A DNA stretch of 64,000 bases from Albimonas donghaensis (GTDB taxonomy: Bacteria; Pseudomonadota; Alphaproteobacteria; Rhodobacterales; Rhodobacteraceae): positions 186,001-250,000 of the forward strand of contig NZ_FNMZ01000001.1 of the NCBI RefSeq assembly GCF_900106695.1, written 5' to 3'. The translations under genes and the position numbers were made by a program. Position 1 is the stretch's first letter; every line of letters begins with the position of its first letter. The notes beneath the pieces were generated by a model. That model was not told where the DNA came from. It saw nothing but the letters and a program-made list of their open reading frames with translations, and searched no databases. Below are positions 16,162 to 24,651 of this stretch, one piece after another.

Positions 16162-16433
16162 GGCTGGGCGCCGCCCCCCCCCCTTCCGCCAGGGTCCGCC
16201 CGCCCCGCTCTCTGGCCCCCCTCGACGCCGAGGAGGGGAGGCGCGGGCGGCGCGCTCGCGCAAGACGGTCCTGCGTTCCGCATCGCGGTCCGAATGCGAC
16301 GACCCGCGCCTTGCGATCCGGTCGCGCAACGGTAAGGTCCGCTTAGTTCGCGGGCCCGCCCGCCGACCCAACGCAGATCAACGCCCGCCTGCCGGCCCCC
16401 GGCGCGACGGGCGACAAGGGATGGACGCCGCCG

Positions 16434-18032
16434 ATGACCGACCTCGCCGAACCCGCCGCTCCGCTGGTGATCAAGACGCTCGACGCCCCGGGCCATGTCT
16501 TCGAGCCGCTCCCCGCCCGGGTTCGCCGCCACGCCGCCGAGCGTCCCGACGCCCCGGCCCTGGCCGAAAGCGGCGGGAAGGTCATCGCCTGGGGCGAGCT
16601 CTCGGGCATCGTCGCGCGCGCCGCCGCGAAGCTGATGGCCTGCGGCGTGACGCGGGGCGACGTGATCCCGGTGCTGGCCACCGCGCCGGTGGAATACACG
16701 CTCGCCTATCTCGCGGGTCTGACTGCGGCGGGCTGCGTGGCGCCGCTGCCGGTCATGGCCGCCGACGACACGCTGACCCGGATGATCGCCGACGGCGAGG
16801 GGCCGGTGATGATCGCGTCGGCCGACTACCGCGAGCGCGCCGAGGCCATCCTCGCCGCCGATCCCGCCATCGCCGGGCGTCGCAAGCTGGCGCTCGACTT
16901 CGAGGCGCCGGGCTGGGAGCCGCTGTTCGACCCGTCCGCCCCCGCGCCCGAGACGCTGCCCGAGATCGGGCCCGACGACCTGTTCAACATCATCTATTCC
17001 TCCGGCACGACCGGCGTGCCCAAGGGCATCGTCCATGACCACATGATGCGCACCCGCCAATGGCCGCGGATGCACGCCAAGGGCATGGACGCGGACAGCC
17101 GCATGATCCTGTCCACCCCGCTCTATTCCAACACCACGCTGGCCGGGCTGCTGCCGCTGCTCGCCGCCGGCGGCTTCGTGCGCTTCCAGCGCAAGTTCGA
17201 CGCCGCCGACTGGTTCCGCATCGTGGCCGAGGAGAAGATCACCAACACCATGCTGGTCCCGGTGCTGGTGCAGCGCCTGATGACCAACCCGGACTTCGCC
17301 TCCGCCGACATCTCCTCGCTCAAGCTGACCACCTGCACGTCCTCGCCGCTGGCCCCGACCATCAAGAAGCGGATGCTCGACGAATGGCCGGGCGAGGTGA
17401 TGGAGCTTTACGGCCTGACCGAGGGCGGCATCGGCACCGCGCTCGACCTCAAGGTCGACACGGGCAAGTGGGCCTCCGTCGGCAAGGCCGCGCCGGGGGC
17501 GGAGCTGATGGTGATCGACGAGGACCTGAACGTCCTGCCCGTGGGCGAGGTCGGCGAGGTCGTCGGCCGCTCCGCCACCGTCATGCGCGGCTATCACGGG
17601 CGCGAGGATCTGACCCAGAAGGCGCTGGTGCGGCTGGCGGACGGCGAGGTCTATTTCCGCACCGGCGACCTGGGCCGCATCGACGAGGACGGGTTCCTGT
17701 TCCTCGCCGGGCGCAAGAAGGACATGATCATCTCCGGCGGCTTCAACATCTACGCCACCGACCTGGAGGAGGCCCTGCACTCCCATCCCGACGTGTTGGA
17801 GGCCGGCGTGGCCGGCGCGCCCGACGAGGAATGGGGCGAGATCCCCTGGGCCGGCGTCGTGCTGCGCCCCGGCGCGACCGTGACCGAGGCCGATCTGATC
17901 GCCCATGCCAACGCCCGCCTGGGCAAGCTGCAACGGATCAAGCGGGTGTTCTTCATCGAGGTGCTGCCCCGCAACGCCATCGAGAAGGTCGACAAGCCCA
18001 ACCTGCTCAAGCTGCTGCTCTCGCTGGCCTGA
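16434..18032 (+). CDS. AMP-dependent acyl-CoA synthetase, possibly malonyl-CoA synthetase
   Basis: Class I adenylate-forming enzyme of 532 residues that activates a carboxylate with ATP and CoA. The P-loop is YSSGTTGVPKG (188-198). Later come ELYGLTEGG, YFRTGDLG, GRKKDMIISGGFNIY and a C-terminal PRNAIEKVDKPNL, where a Lys replaces the usual PKTATGK pattern position. Malonyl-CoA synthetase is suggested by the upstream malonyl-CoA decarboxylase; a medium-chain or aryl acid ligase is equally compatible with the motifs seen. A hairpin with a T-rich tail (18097-18130) ends the unit. Confidence 0.82.
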   Translation: MTDLAEPAAPLVIKTLDAPGHVFEPLPARVRRHAAERPDAPALAESGGKVIAWGELSGIVARAAAKLMACGVTRGDVIPVLATAPVEYTLAYLAGLTAAGCVAPLPVMAADDTLTRMIADGEGPVMIASADYRERAEAILAADPAIAGRRKLALDFEAPGWEPLFDPSAPAPETLPEIGPDDLFNIIYSSGTTGVPKGIVHDHMMRTRQWPRMHAKGMDADSRMILSTPLYSNTTLAGLLPLLAAGGFVRFQRKFDAADWFRIVAEEKITNTMLVPVLVQRLMTNPDFASADISSLKLTTCTSSPLAPTIKKRMLDEWPGEVMELYGLTEGGIGTALDLKVDTGKWASVGKAAPGAELMVIDEDLNVLPVGEVGEVVGRSATVMRGYHGREDLTQKALVRLADGEVYFRTGDLGRIDEDGFLFLAGRKKDMIISGGFNIYATDLEEALHSHPDVLEAGVAGAPDEEWGEIPWAGVVLRPGATVTEADLIAHANARLGKLQRIKRVFFIEVLPRNAIEKVDKPNLLKLLLSLA

Positions 18033-18096
18033 GCCTTCGCCTGCGCCTGCGCCTGCGCTCCGCGCCCCTGCGCCGGGCGCGCTCGCCCCGCGGTTC

Positions 18097-18130
18097 CGCC
18101 CGTCCCGATCGCTCGGGGCGGGCGTTTCTT
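18097..18130 (+). terminator. Rho-independent terminator after the acyl-CoA synthetase gene
   Basis: A 12-bp inverted repeat (CGCCCGTCCCGA / TCGGGGCGGGCG, one mismatch) encloses the loop TCGC and is followed by TTTCTT. It separates the synthetase from the FMN protein gene. Confidence 0.75.
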
Positions 18131-18237
18131 GACGGGGCGGAGGAAAATCAACTTGTGATCGTGCTAAGCACCGAGTCGCGGTCCCGCCGGCTTCGGCGGG
18201 CGACCGCGCGAAACTCGGCGGAAAGGCACTCGACGAC

Positions 18238-19842
18238 ATGATGCGCTACACGATCTTCGTCCTGACCGGGGTCCTGGCGCTGGCGCTCTTCGCCATCGCG
18301 CTGGCCTTGCCCGGCTACGACCTGATGGCCTCGCTGGCCGGCGTGGTGATGACCGGATTGTTCATTCTCGGCGTCACCGACCTGATGCAGACCCGGCACG
18401 CGGTGCTGCGCAACTATCCCGTCATCGGCCATATGCGCTGGCTGTTCGAGGGCATCCGCCCCGAGATCCGCCAGTACCTGATCGAAAGCGACGAGGACGA
18501 AGAGCCCTTCAGCCGCGAGGTCCGCTCCCTCGTCTACCAGCGCGCCAAGAACGTCGAGGACAAGAAGCCCTTCGGCACCCATGAGCGCGTGTACGATGCG
18601 GGCTATTCGTGGATGACCCACTCGGTCGCCACCAAGCATGTCACCGATTTCGACTTCCGCGTGTCGATCGGCGGACCGGACTGCAAGCAGCCCTACAACG
18701 CCTCGATCTACAACATTTCGGCGATGAGCTTCGGGGCGCTGTCGGGCAACGCCATCCTGGCGCTGAACAAGGGCGCCAAGGCCGGCGGCTTCGCCCATGA
18801 CACCGGGGAGGGCGGGATTTCGCGCTATCACCGGGAAGGCGGCGGCGACCTGATCTTCCAGATCGGCACCGGCTATTTCGGCTGCCGGCGCCCCGATGGC
18901 GGCTTCGACGAGGAGCGCTTCGCCGAACAGGCCGCCGATCCGCAGGTGAAGATGATCGAGCTGAAGCTGTCGCAGGGCGCCAAGCCCGGCCATGGCGGGA
19001 TGCTGCCGGCCGCCAAGATCACGCCCGAGATCGCCGAGGCCCGTCACGTGCCGATGAACGAGGACTGCATCTCCCCGCCCTCGCATTCCGCCTTCAACAC
19101 GCCGCTGGAGATGGTGGAGTTCATCGGCCGCCTGCGGGAGCTGTCGGGCGGCAAGCCGGTGGGCTTCAAGCTCTGCATCGGGCACCGGCGGGAATTCATG
19201 TGCATCGTCAAGGCGATGCTGAAAACCGACATCTACGCGGATTTCATCGTCGTGGACGGATCGGAAGGGGGCACCGGGGCCGCGCCGCTGGAATTCTCCA
19301 ACCACATGGGGATGCCGCTTCAGGACGGGCTGATGATCGTCCACAACACCCTGCGCGGCGCCGGCATCCGCGGACGCATCCGCATCGGCGCGGCGGGCAA
19401 GATGGTCACCGCCTTCGATATCGCCCGCACGCTGGCGATGGGGGCGGACTGGTGCAACTCGGCCCGCGGCTTCATGTTCTCGGTCGGCTGCATCCAGGCT
19501 CAGGCCTGCCACACCAACGAATGCCCGGTGGGGGTCGCCACCCAGGACAAGCTGCGCCAGAAGGCCCTGAACGTGGCCGACAAGTCGGTGCGCGTGGCCA
19601 ATTTCCACAACAACACCCTGAAGGCGCTGGGCCACATGATCGGCGCGGCGGGGCTGGAACAGCCCTATGAGCTGAGCCCCTATCACTTCAACTACCGCCA
19701 GCAGCGGGGCGAAACCATCGAGGGCGATCTGCTCTTCGTTCCGATCCATGACGGCAGCCTTCTGGACGGCTCCTGCAAGGACGAAAGCCTGATGAGCCGC
19801 TGGCGCCGGGCCCGGCCCGAAAGCTTCGCGCGCATGGACTGA
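18238..19842 (+). CDS. FMN-binding glutamate synthase family protein, membrane anchored
   Basis: A 534-residue homologue of the FMN/3Fe-4S central domain of glutamate synthase, without the amidotransferase domain. Two N-terminal membrane segments (about 5-25 and 29-47) precede a TIM-barrel domain: IYNISAMSFGALSGNAI, GEGGISRYHREGGGDLIFQIG, KPGHGGMLPAAKIT, VDGSEGGTGAAP and GRIRIGAAGKM. The cluster ligands are the three Cys in VGCIQAQACHTNECPVG. Such orphan proteins are common in proteobacteria, but their substrate is unsettled; one branch acts in methylamine (N-methylglutamate) metabolism, though no partner subunits are seen here. Tandem ATGs at 18238 and 18241 make the start uncertain by one codon. 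Confidence 0.85.
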   Translation: MMRYTIFVLTGVLALALFAIALALPGYDLMASLAGVVMTGLFILGVTDLMQTRHAVLRNYPVIGHMRWLFEGIRPEIRQYLIESDEDEEPFSREVRSLVYQRAKNVEDKKPFGTHERVYDAGYSWMTHSVATKHVTDFDFRVSIGGPDCKQPYNASIYNISAMSFGALSGNAILALNKGAKAGGFAHDTGEGGISRYHREGGGDLIFQIGTGYFGCRRPDGGFDEERFAEQAADPQVKMIELKLSQGAKPGHGGMLPAAKITPEIAEARHVPMNEDCISPPSHSAFNTPLEMVEFIGRLRELSGGKPVGFKLCIGHRREFMCIVKAMLKTDIYADFIVVDGSEGGTGAAPLEFSNHMGMPLQDGLMIVHNTLRGAGIRGRIRIGAAGKMVTAFDIARTLAMGADWCNSARGFMFSVGCIQAQACHTNECPVGVATQDKLRQKALNVADKSVRVANFHNNTLKALGHMIGAAGLEQPYELSPYHFNYRQQRGETIEGDLLFVPIHDGSLLDGSCKDESLMSRWRRARPESFARMD

Positions 19843-19909
19843 GGCCGACCCGTCCCGCCCCCTCTCCCGCCTGTCGGGGAAGGGGGCGGGGGTGGGAGCG
19901 CGCGCGCGA

Positions 19910-21268
19910 TCAGCCGCCCAGCAGCCGGGGCAGGAACAGCACGATCCCGGGGAAGATCAGCAGCAGGGCGACCCGCAGCATCTCGGCCGCGAAGAACGGC
20001 GCGACGCCCTTGAAGGTCTCGATCATCGGGACGTTCTTCGCCAGGCTCGAGATGACGAACACGTTCATCCCCACCGGCGGCGTGATCAGCCCCAGCTCCA
20101 CCACGATCAGCGCCAGGATCCCGAACCAGACGTTCAGCTCGTCGGTGGAAAGCCCGAAGCCCGACCCCTCGGCCCCCTGGTAGATCCCGCCGTTCAGCTC
20201 GATCAGCACCGGCCAGAAGAACGGGATGACCAGCAGGATCATCGACAGGCTGTCGAGAAAACACCCCAGCACGATCAGCGCCAGCAGCAGCAGCAGCAGA
20301 ACCACCATCGGGGTGAGGCCGGAGCCCGCGATCCAGGCCGCCGTCTCCTGCGGCAGGCCGATGCGGGACATGAAGATCTTCATCATCTCCGCGCCCAGCA
20401 GGATCAGGTAGATCATGCCGGACGAGCCCGCGGTCTCCTTCAGCGCCTCGATCATCTGGGGCAGGCGCAGGCGGCCCTGCAGCGTGCCCACCAGCCAGAC
20501 CAGGAACACGCCCACTGCCGCGGCGGGCGTGGGATTGTAGAGCCCGGCGTAGATCCCCCCCAGCACCAGCGCGAAGATCGCCACCACCGGGATCACGCCC
20601 AGCGTGGCGGCGCGGCGCTCCTCCCGGCTCACGCGTTCGCCGCGGGGGCCGGCTTCGGGGCGCAGCGTGACATAGAGCGCGATGACGCCCAGAAACAGGA
20701 CCACCGCGATCAGGCCGGGGACGAAGGCGGCCATGAACATGGTGACGATATTGGCCTCGGTGATGATCGCGTAGACGATCAGCACCACCGAGGGCGGGAT
20801 CAGGATGCCCAGCACCCCGCCCGCCGCCAGCGTGCCGGTGGCCAGCGCGCCGGAATAGCGGTAGCGGGCGAGCTCGGGCAGGGCGACCCGGCCCATGGTC
20901 GAGGCGGTGGCCAGCGACGATCCGCAGACCGAGCCGAACCCCGCGCAGGCCGCGATCGCGGCCATCGCGGCGCCTCCGGGCAGGCGCCCCAGCCAGGCGT
21001 CGGCGGCGCGGAACAGCGCCTGGCTCAGCCCCGCCTTTGCCGCCAGCGCGCCCATCAGCACGAACATCGGGATCACCGACAGCGAATGGATGGAGAACTG
21101 CCCATAGGCCAGCGTCTTGAGCTGGTTGAGCATCAGGGCCGATCCGTTCAGCCAGGCGATGCCCAGCCCCGAAACCAGGATCATGGCGTAGGCGATGGGC
21201 ATGCGCAGCGCGATCAGCGCCACCAGCGCGACCAGCGCGCCGACCCCCAGGGTCACGGCGTCGATCAT
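19910..21268 (-). CDS. TRAP transporter large permease (DctM type)
   Basis: A 452-residue inner-membrane permease with about 12 hydrophobic segments, the ion-coupled translocation subunit of a TRAP importer. Family landmarks are FGSVCGSSLATASTMGRVALPE, GTLAAGGVLGILIPPSVVLIVYA, and near the C-terminus ELGLITPPVGMNVFVISS. ATG at 21268 overlaps the small permease stop (ATGA). It is the last gene of dctP-dctQ-dctM. The substrate cannot be read from the sequence; TRAP systems carry carboxylates and related organic acids. Confidence 0.92.
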   Translation of the reverse strand: MIDAVTLGVGALVALVALIALRMPIAYAMILVSGLGIAWLNGSALMLNQLKTLAYGQFSIHSLSVIPMFVLMGALAAKAGLSQALFRAADAWLGRLPGGAAMAAIAACAGFGSVCGSSLATASTMGRVALPELARYRYSGALATGTLAAGGVLGILIPPSVVLIVYAIITEANIVTMFMAAFVPGLIAVVLFLGVIALYVTLRPEAGPRGERVSREERRAATLGVIPVVAIFALVLGGIYAGLYNPTPAAAVGVFLVWLVGTLQGRLRLPQMIEALKETAGSSGMIYLILLGAEMMKIFMSRIGLPQETAAWIAGSGLTPMVVLLLLLLALIVLGCFLDSLSMILLVIPFFWPVLIELNGGIYQGAEGSGFGLSTDELNVWFGILALIVVELGLITPPVGMNVFVISSLAKNVPMIETFKGVAPFFAAEMLRVALLLIFPGIVLFLPRLLGG

Positions 21269-21813
21269 GCCGGGCCGCTCCCCGCGCCCGGCGCCCGGCC
21301 CGCGGCGACCGGCGCGGCCTCGACCAGCGACACCAGCGCCGCCACCGCCAGCAGGGCCAGCGACACCAGGATCGGCGGGAAGGCCCACCACACGGGGACC
21401 GAAAGGATGGCGGTCATGTAGTCGTATTCCCGCTGATCCAGCATCCCCGCCCACATCCGCCACAGGAGCAGCAGCGCGAAGAACAGCGCCACCACGGCGG
21501 CGGCCAGCGCGAACCGCGCGGTCCAGGCGCGCGAGGCGCGGGCGGTGAAGATGTCGGCGGTGACGTTGGCGCCGGTCAGCTGGCACCAGGGCAGGAAGGC
21601 GAAGGCGGCGACGGCCACCCCCATCTCGGTCAGTTCGAAATCGCCGGGCACGGGGGCGCCGAAGACGCCCCCGATCACCGAGGCGGCGTTGATCGCCACC
21701 ACCCCCAGCAGCAGCGCGCCGCCGGCCAGCGCCCAGAGCTCGATCGCCCGGGCCGCCGCGCCGGTCCAGCCGGCGCGGCGGGGCGGGGTCTCGGCGCCGG
21801 TCTCCGAGGTCAT
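21265..21813 (-). CDS. TRAP transporter small permease (DctQ type)
   Basis: A 182-residue, four-helix small membrane subunit that binds the large permease. Hydrophobic segments fall near 27-50, 62-82, 100-122 and 140-162, with the family-type FELTEMGVAVAAFAFLPWCQ. Start and stop overlap the neighbouring dctP and dctM genes by ATGA, so the three subunits are coupled. Confidence 0.88.
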   Translation of the reverse strand: MTSETGAETPPRRAGWTGAAARAIELWALAGGALLLGVVAINAASVIGGVFGAPVPGDFELTEMGVAVAAFAFLPWCQLTGANVTADIFTARASRAWTARFALAAAVVALFFALLLLWRMWAGMLDQREYDYMTAILSVPVWWAFPPILVSLALLAVAALVSLVEAAPVAAGRAPGAGSGPA

Positions 21814-22886
21814 TCGGCGGCGTGCTTTTCGATCAGCGCGCGCGCCTCGTCGACCAGCGCCTGGCCGTCGATGCCCTTGCTCTTCACTTCCTCGACCCAG
21901 CGCCCCACCACCGGGTCCAGCGCCGCGGCGAAGGCGGCGCTTTCCTCGGGCGTCAGGGTGACGTGCTCGTTGCCGGCCTTGACCGCGAGCCCGATGCCGA
22001 AATCATCCGCGGCCCGCCAGATCTCTCCGACCCGGGCCTGCCATTCGGGGCCCGAGGCGTCGCGGAACGCCTTCTTGATGTCGTCGGGAAGACCGTCCCA
22101 GCGCGCCTGGTTCATCGAGACCTGGAAGGCGGTGGTGCCCAGCCGGCCCTCGTCGGCGAGTTCGACCTGATAGGCGGTCTGGTCCTGGATCTTCAGCGGC
22201 GGGATGATCTCGAACGGGATGAAGGCCCCGTCCACCACGCCCTTCTGCAGGGCGGGGGGCAGGTCGGGCACCGGCATGGCGACCGGGGTGGCGCCCAGCG
22301 CCTCGATCACCCAGGCGTTGGTGCGGGTGGGGGTGCGGATGTTGAGCCCCGCCAGATCGGCGGGCGTGCGCACCAGCTTGTCGCGCATCTGCATGGCCTG
22401 GCCGGCGTGGACATGCAGGAACATGACCTCCACGCCCTTGTAGTCGTCGGCCAGCGCGCCCGAGGCCAGCATCTCGTTCATCGCCAGATCCGCGGCGCGG
22501 GGATCGTTGGTGAAGACATTGGGAAGCTCGAACACCTCGGTGCGCGGGAACAGGCCCGGCGTGTAGCCGTTCACCGTCCAGATCAGATCCACGACCCCGT
22601 CGCGCACCTGGTTGATCAGCTCGGGCGGGCGGCCGCCCAGCGTCATGGCGGGGAAGATCTCGATCTTCACCCGGCCGCCGGAGTTCTCCTCCACCTGCTC
22701 GGCCCAGGGGACCAGCATGCGGGAATGGGCCGGCGCCTGGGCGGACAGCAGATGGTGAAGCTTGAAGGTGAATTCCTGCGCCCGGGCGCCGTCGGGCGCG
22801 GGCGTCAGGGCGAGGATCGCGGCGGGGATGGCTGCGGCCGCGGCGGCGGCCAGCCCGCGAAGGCCGGGTCTGCGTGTCGTGGTCAT
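21810..22886 (-). CDS. TRAP transporter substrate-binding protein (DctP type)
   Basis: A 358-residue periplasmic binding protein. The N-terminus is a long Ala-rich signal peptide (RRPGLRGLAAAAAA, likely cut after ARA at about residue 36). The mature part has FKLHHLLSAQAPAH, LVPWAEQVEENSGGRVKIEIFP and GLNIRTPTRTNAWVIEALGATP, where the Arg is usually the carboxylate ligand. The combination suits an organic-acid ligand. It is the first gene of its TRAP operon; a 13-bp palindrome lies about 100 bp upstream (22988-23000). Confidence 0.9.
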   Translation of the reverse strand: MTTTRRPGLRGLAAAAAAAIPAAILALTPAPDGARAQEFTFKLHHLLSAQAPAHSRMLVPWAEQVEENSGGRVKIEIFPAMTLGGRPPELINQVRDGVVDLIWTVNGYTPGLFPRTEVFELPNVFTNDPRAADLAMNEMLASGALADDYKGVEVMFLHVHAGQAMQMRDKLVRTPADLAGLNIRTPTRTNAWVIEALGATPVAMPVPDLPPALQKGVVDGAFIPFEIIPPLKIQDQTAYQVELADEGRLGTTAFQVSMNQARWDGLPDDIKKAFRDASGPEWQARVGEIWRAADDFGIGLAVKAGNEHVTLTPEESAAFAAALDPVVGRWVEEVKSKGIDGQALVDEARALIEKHAAE

Positions 22887-23670
22887 GGTTCCCTCCCAGG
22901 GTCCTTCGGTCGCGCAGGAGAGGGGCCTCCTCCCCCCGACCGCGCGCCGAGCGCTCGTTTCCGCCCGGGCGTTGCCCGTGCGTCGGCATAGATGATCTAT
23001 CGCCTCCCACGCCCCACACGTCCAGTCGGGATCGCCCGCGCGCCCCTGACCGAGGCGGAATCAAGGCCGGGCTCCGGCGCGGATGCGGCGACGAAACGGC
23101 GCCGCGCGGGTCAGCGAGTCACGATGATGAAGATTTTTTAACCAGGCTGAAACCCGTTCATGAGGCGGCCGTATTTGGAAGGGTCAAGGCGCCCCCGCCC
23201 GCGGCGTATCGCGGGGCTTTCAGCGGCGGTGAGATAGCTCAAGCGTCAGACGCAGCGTGGTTTTCCGCGTCCAGCCGAGAACGGGGACCGACCGCCTGCA
23301 ACGGTCGGCCCCCGGCCATTCCTCCCCGCTCGCGGGAGGCGGGCCCGGATGAGGCCGACCGATCCCGCCGGATCGGACGTCTTCGCCGGGGGCGCGGGGG
23401 AGGGACGGCGAGGCGCGTGTGGTTGCGTAAAGGGGGGCGCGGGTCGGGTATCGCGCGGAGCGTGCGAGGTGGAGTGCGTTGTCCGTAGCTTGGGGTCCGG
23501 TCGCGTCGATATCGGGCCGCGTCGCGTTGTTCGGGCCGGAGTCGCCGGCCGCGTGAAGAAGCGTCGAAGGCGCGCGGCCGTTCGCGCGCCGCGGTGTGGC
23601 GCCGCCGCCGGCCGATCCCCCGGACGCCCGCCGCTCCCGACCGGAGCGGTTGGCGCCCGGGGGGCGGCCG
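22887..23670. other. 784-bp region without a recognisable gene
   Basis: Sequence between the TRAP dctP gene and the stop of the IclR-type regulator. It contains a palindrome near 22988 and a short A/T-rich spot (GATTTTTTAACC, near 23133). Open frames crossing it are Arg/Gly-rich with no domain pattern. It must hold the dctP promoter; I see nothing else I can support. Confidence 0.6.
22988..23000. promoter_or_regulatory. Palindrome ATAGAT-G-ATCTAT upstream of dctP
   Basis: A perfect 6-bp inverted repeat around one base, 102-114 bp upstream of the dctP start, in G+C-rich surroundings. Position and symmetry suit an operator for the TRAP operon at 19910-22886. The binder is not known. Confidence 0.4.
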
Positions 23671-24522
23671 TCAAGCGTGTCCGGCGGGAAAGCTCCGTTC
23701 GGCCCGGCCCGCGGCGACGGGAAGCTCGGCGAGGTCCCGCACGAATTCCGCGACGGTGCGGGTCAGCGTCTCGCGCAGCTCCTCGCGATGGGTGTCGAGC
23801 CGGCTGATCGGCCCGCCCACCGCGATGCCCAGACAGGGGCCCGAGCCCGGTATTTCCAGCAGCGTGCAGATGGTGCCGGCCCCGCGCGAGGCGATGCCGA
23901 AGGTCTCGATATAGCCCTGCGCGCGGGCGAGGCGGACATTCTCCAGCGTGGCCTCCTCATCCGGCCAGCCGTCCTCGGCCCCGAACTCGGCCCGGTGGCG
24001 GCGCACGATCCGGCGGATGTCGTCGTCCGAGCGGCGGGTCAGCAGCATGATCCCGATCCCCGAGCCGTGCAGCGGCCGCACCAGCCCCGGGCGCAGCGAA
24101 AAACGCAGGTTGTGCGGGCTCTCGATGATCGAGAGATACTGCATGAACAGGCCCTTCTGTCCGCCCAGCAGCACCGATTCCTCGGTCTGCTCGGCCAGCG
24201 CCCGCATCAGGTTCTGCACCTGCTCGATATTCCCCGGCCCCCCCAGCGCCCAGTGCCCCAGAAAGGCCAGCCGCGGCGCCGGGCGATAGCGGCGGGTCTC
24301 CGGGTCGAACTCCACATAGCCCTGCGCGGCGAGCGTCTTCATCAGCGTCGAGACCGAGGATTGCGGCATCCGCAGCCCCTCCACGATCTCGCTGACCTTC
24401 AGGGCCCGACGTTCGGCCTCGAAGAACTCCAGGATCTCGATGACGCGCACCGCAGATTTCACCATTCCGCCGTAGCGGACTTCTTCCGAGCCGTCCAAGC
24501 TTCGTCTCCCGGGTAAAGCCAT
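23671..24522 (-). CDS. IclR family transcriptional regulator
   Basis: A 283-residue IclR-type regulator. The N-terminal winged helix is at about 20-80 (MVKSAVRVIEILEFF, LKVSEIVEGLRMPQSSVSTLMKTLAAQGYV) and the C-terminal effector domain at about 90-270 (GSGIGIMLLTRRSD, YIETFGIASRGAGTICTLLEI, CLGIAVGGPISRLD). I give the ATG at 24522; the ATG at 24465 (MVKSAV) is a real alternative, as neither has a strong Shine-Dalgarno. It is divergent from the second TRAP dctP gene with an AT-rich palindrome between, so it probably controls that transporter. Confidence 0.87.
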   Translation of the reverse strand: MALPGRRSLDGSEEVRYGGMVKSAVRVIEILEFFEAERRALKVSEIVEGLRMPQSSVSTLMKTLAAQGYVEFDPETRRYRPAPRLAFLGHWALGGPGNIEQVQNLMRALAEQTEESVLLGGQKGLFMQYLSIIESPHNLRFSLRPGLVRPLHGSGIGIMLLTRRSDDDIRRIVRRHRAEFGAEDGWPDEEATLENVRLARAQGYIETFGIASRGAGTICTLLEIPGSGPCLGIAVGGPISRLDTHREELRETLTRTVAEFVRDLAELPVAAGRAERSFPAGHA

Positions 24523-24530
24523 CAGGTAGG

Positions 24531-24545
24531 TGATGTTATATATCA
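24531..24545. promoter_or_regulatory. IclR operator-like palindrome and AT-rich promoter region
   Basis: TGATGTTATATATCA is an imperfect palindrome (TGAT-N-T ... A-N-ATCA) in the 129-bp gap between the IclR gene and the divergent dctP gene. It is one of the most AT-rich spots in the window and contains TATATA. It overlaps where the regulator's own promoter would be, as expected for an autoregulated IclR protein. Confidence 0.5.
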
Positions 24546-24651
24546 CTCTTTCGATGGCATGGCGACGCGACGCGTGCAAGTCTTCGGCTCTGACCGCGGC
24601 GGGACCCGGCGCCAACAGCCGGGCCGCGCGGTCGTGAATGGGAGGAACGAC

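Noticed and set aside
18131-18160. TTGACG as a -35 box for the FMN protein gene
   Set aside because: No -10-like hexamer lies at a suitable distance.
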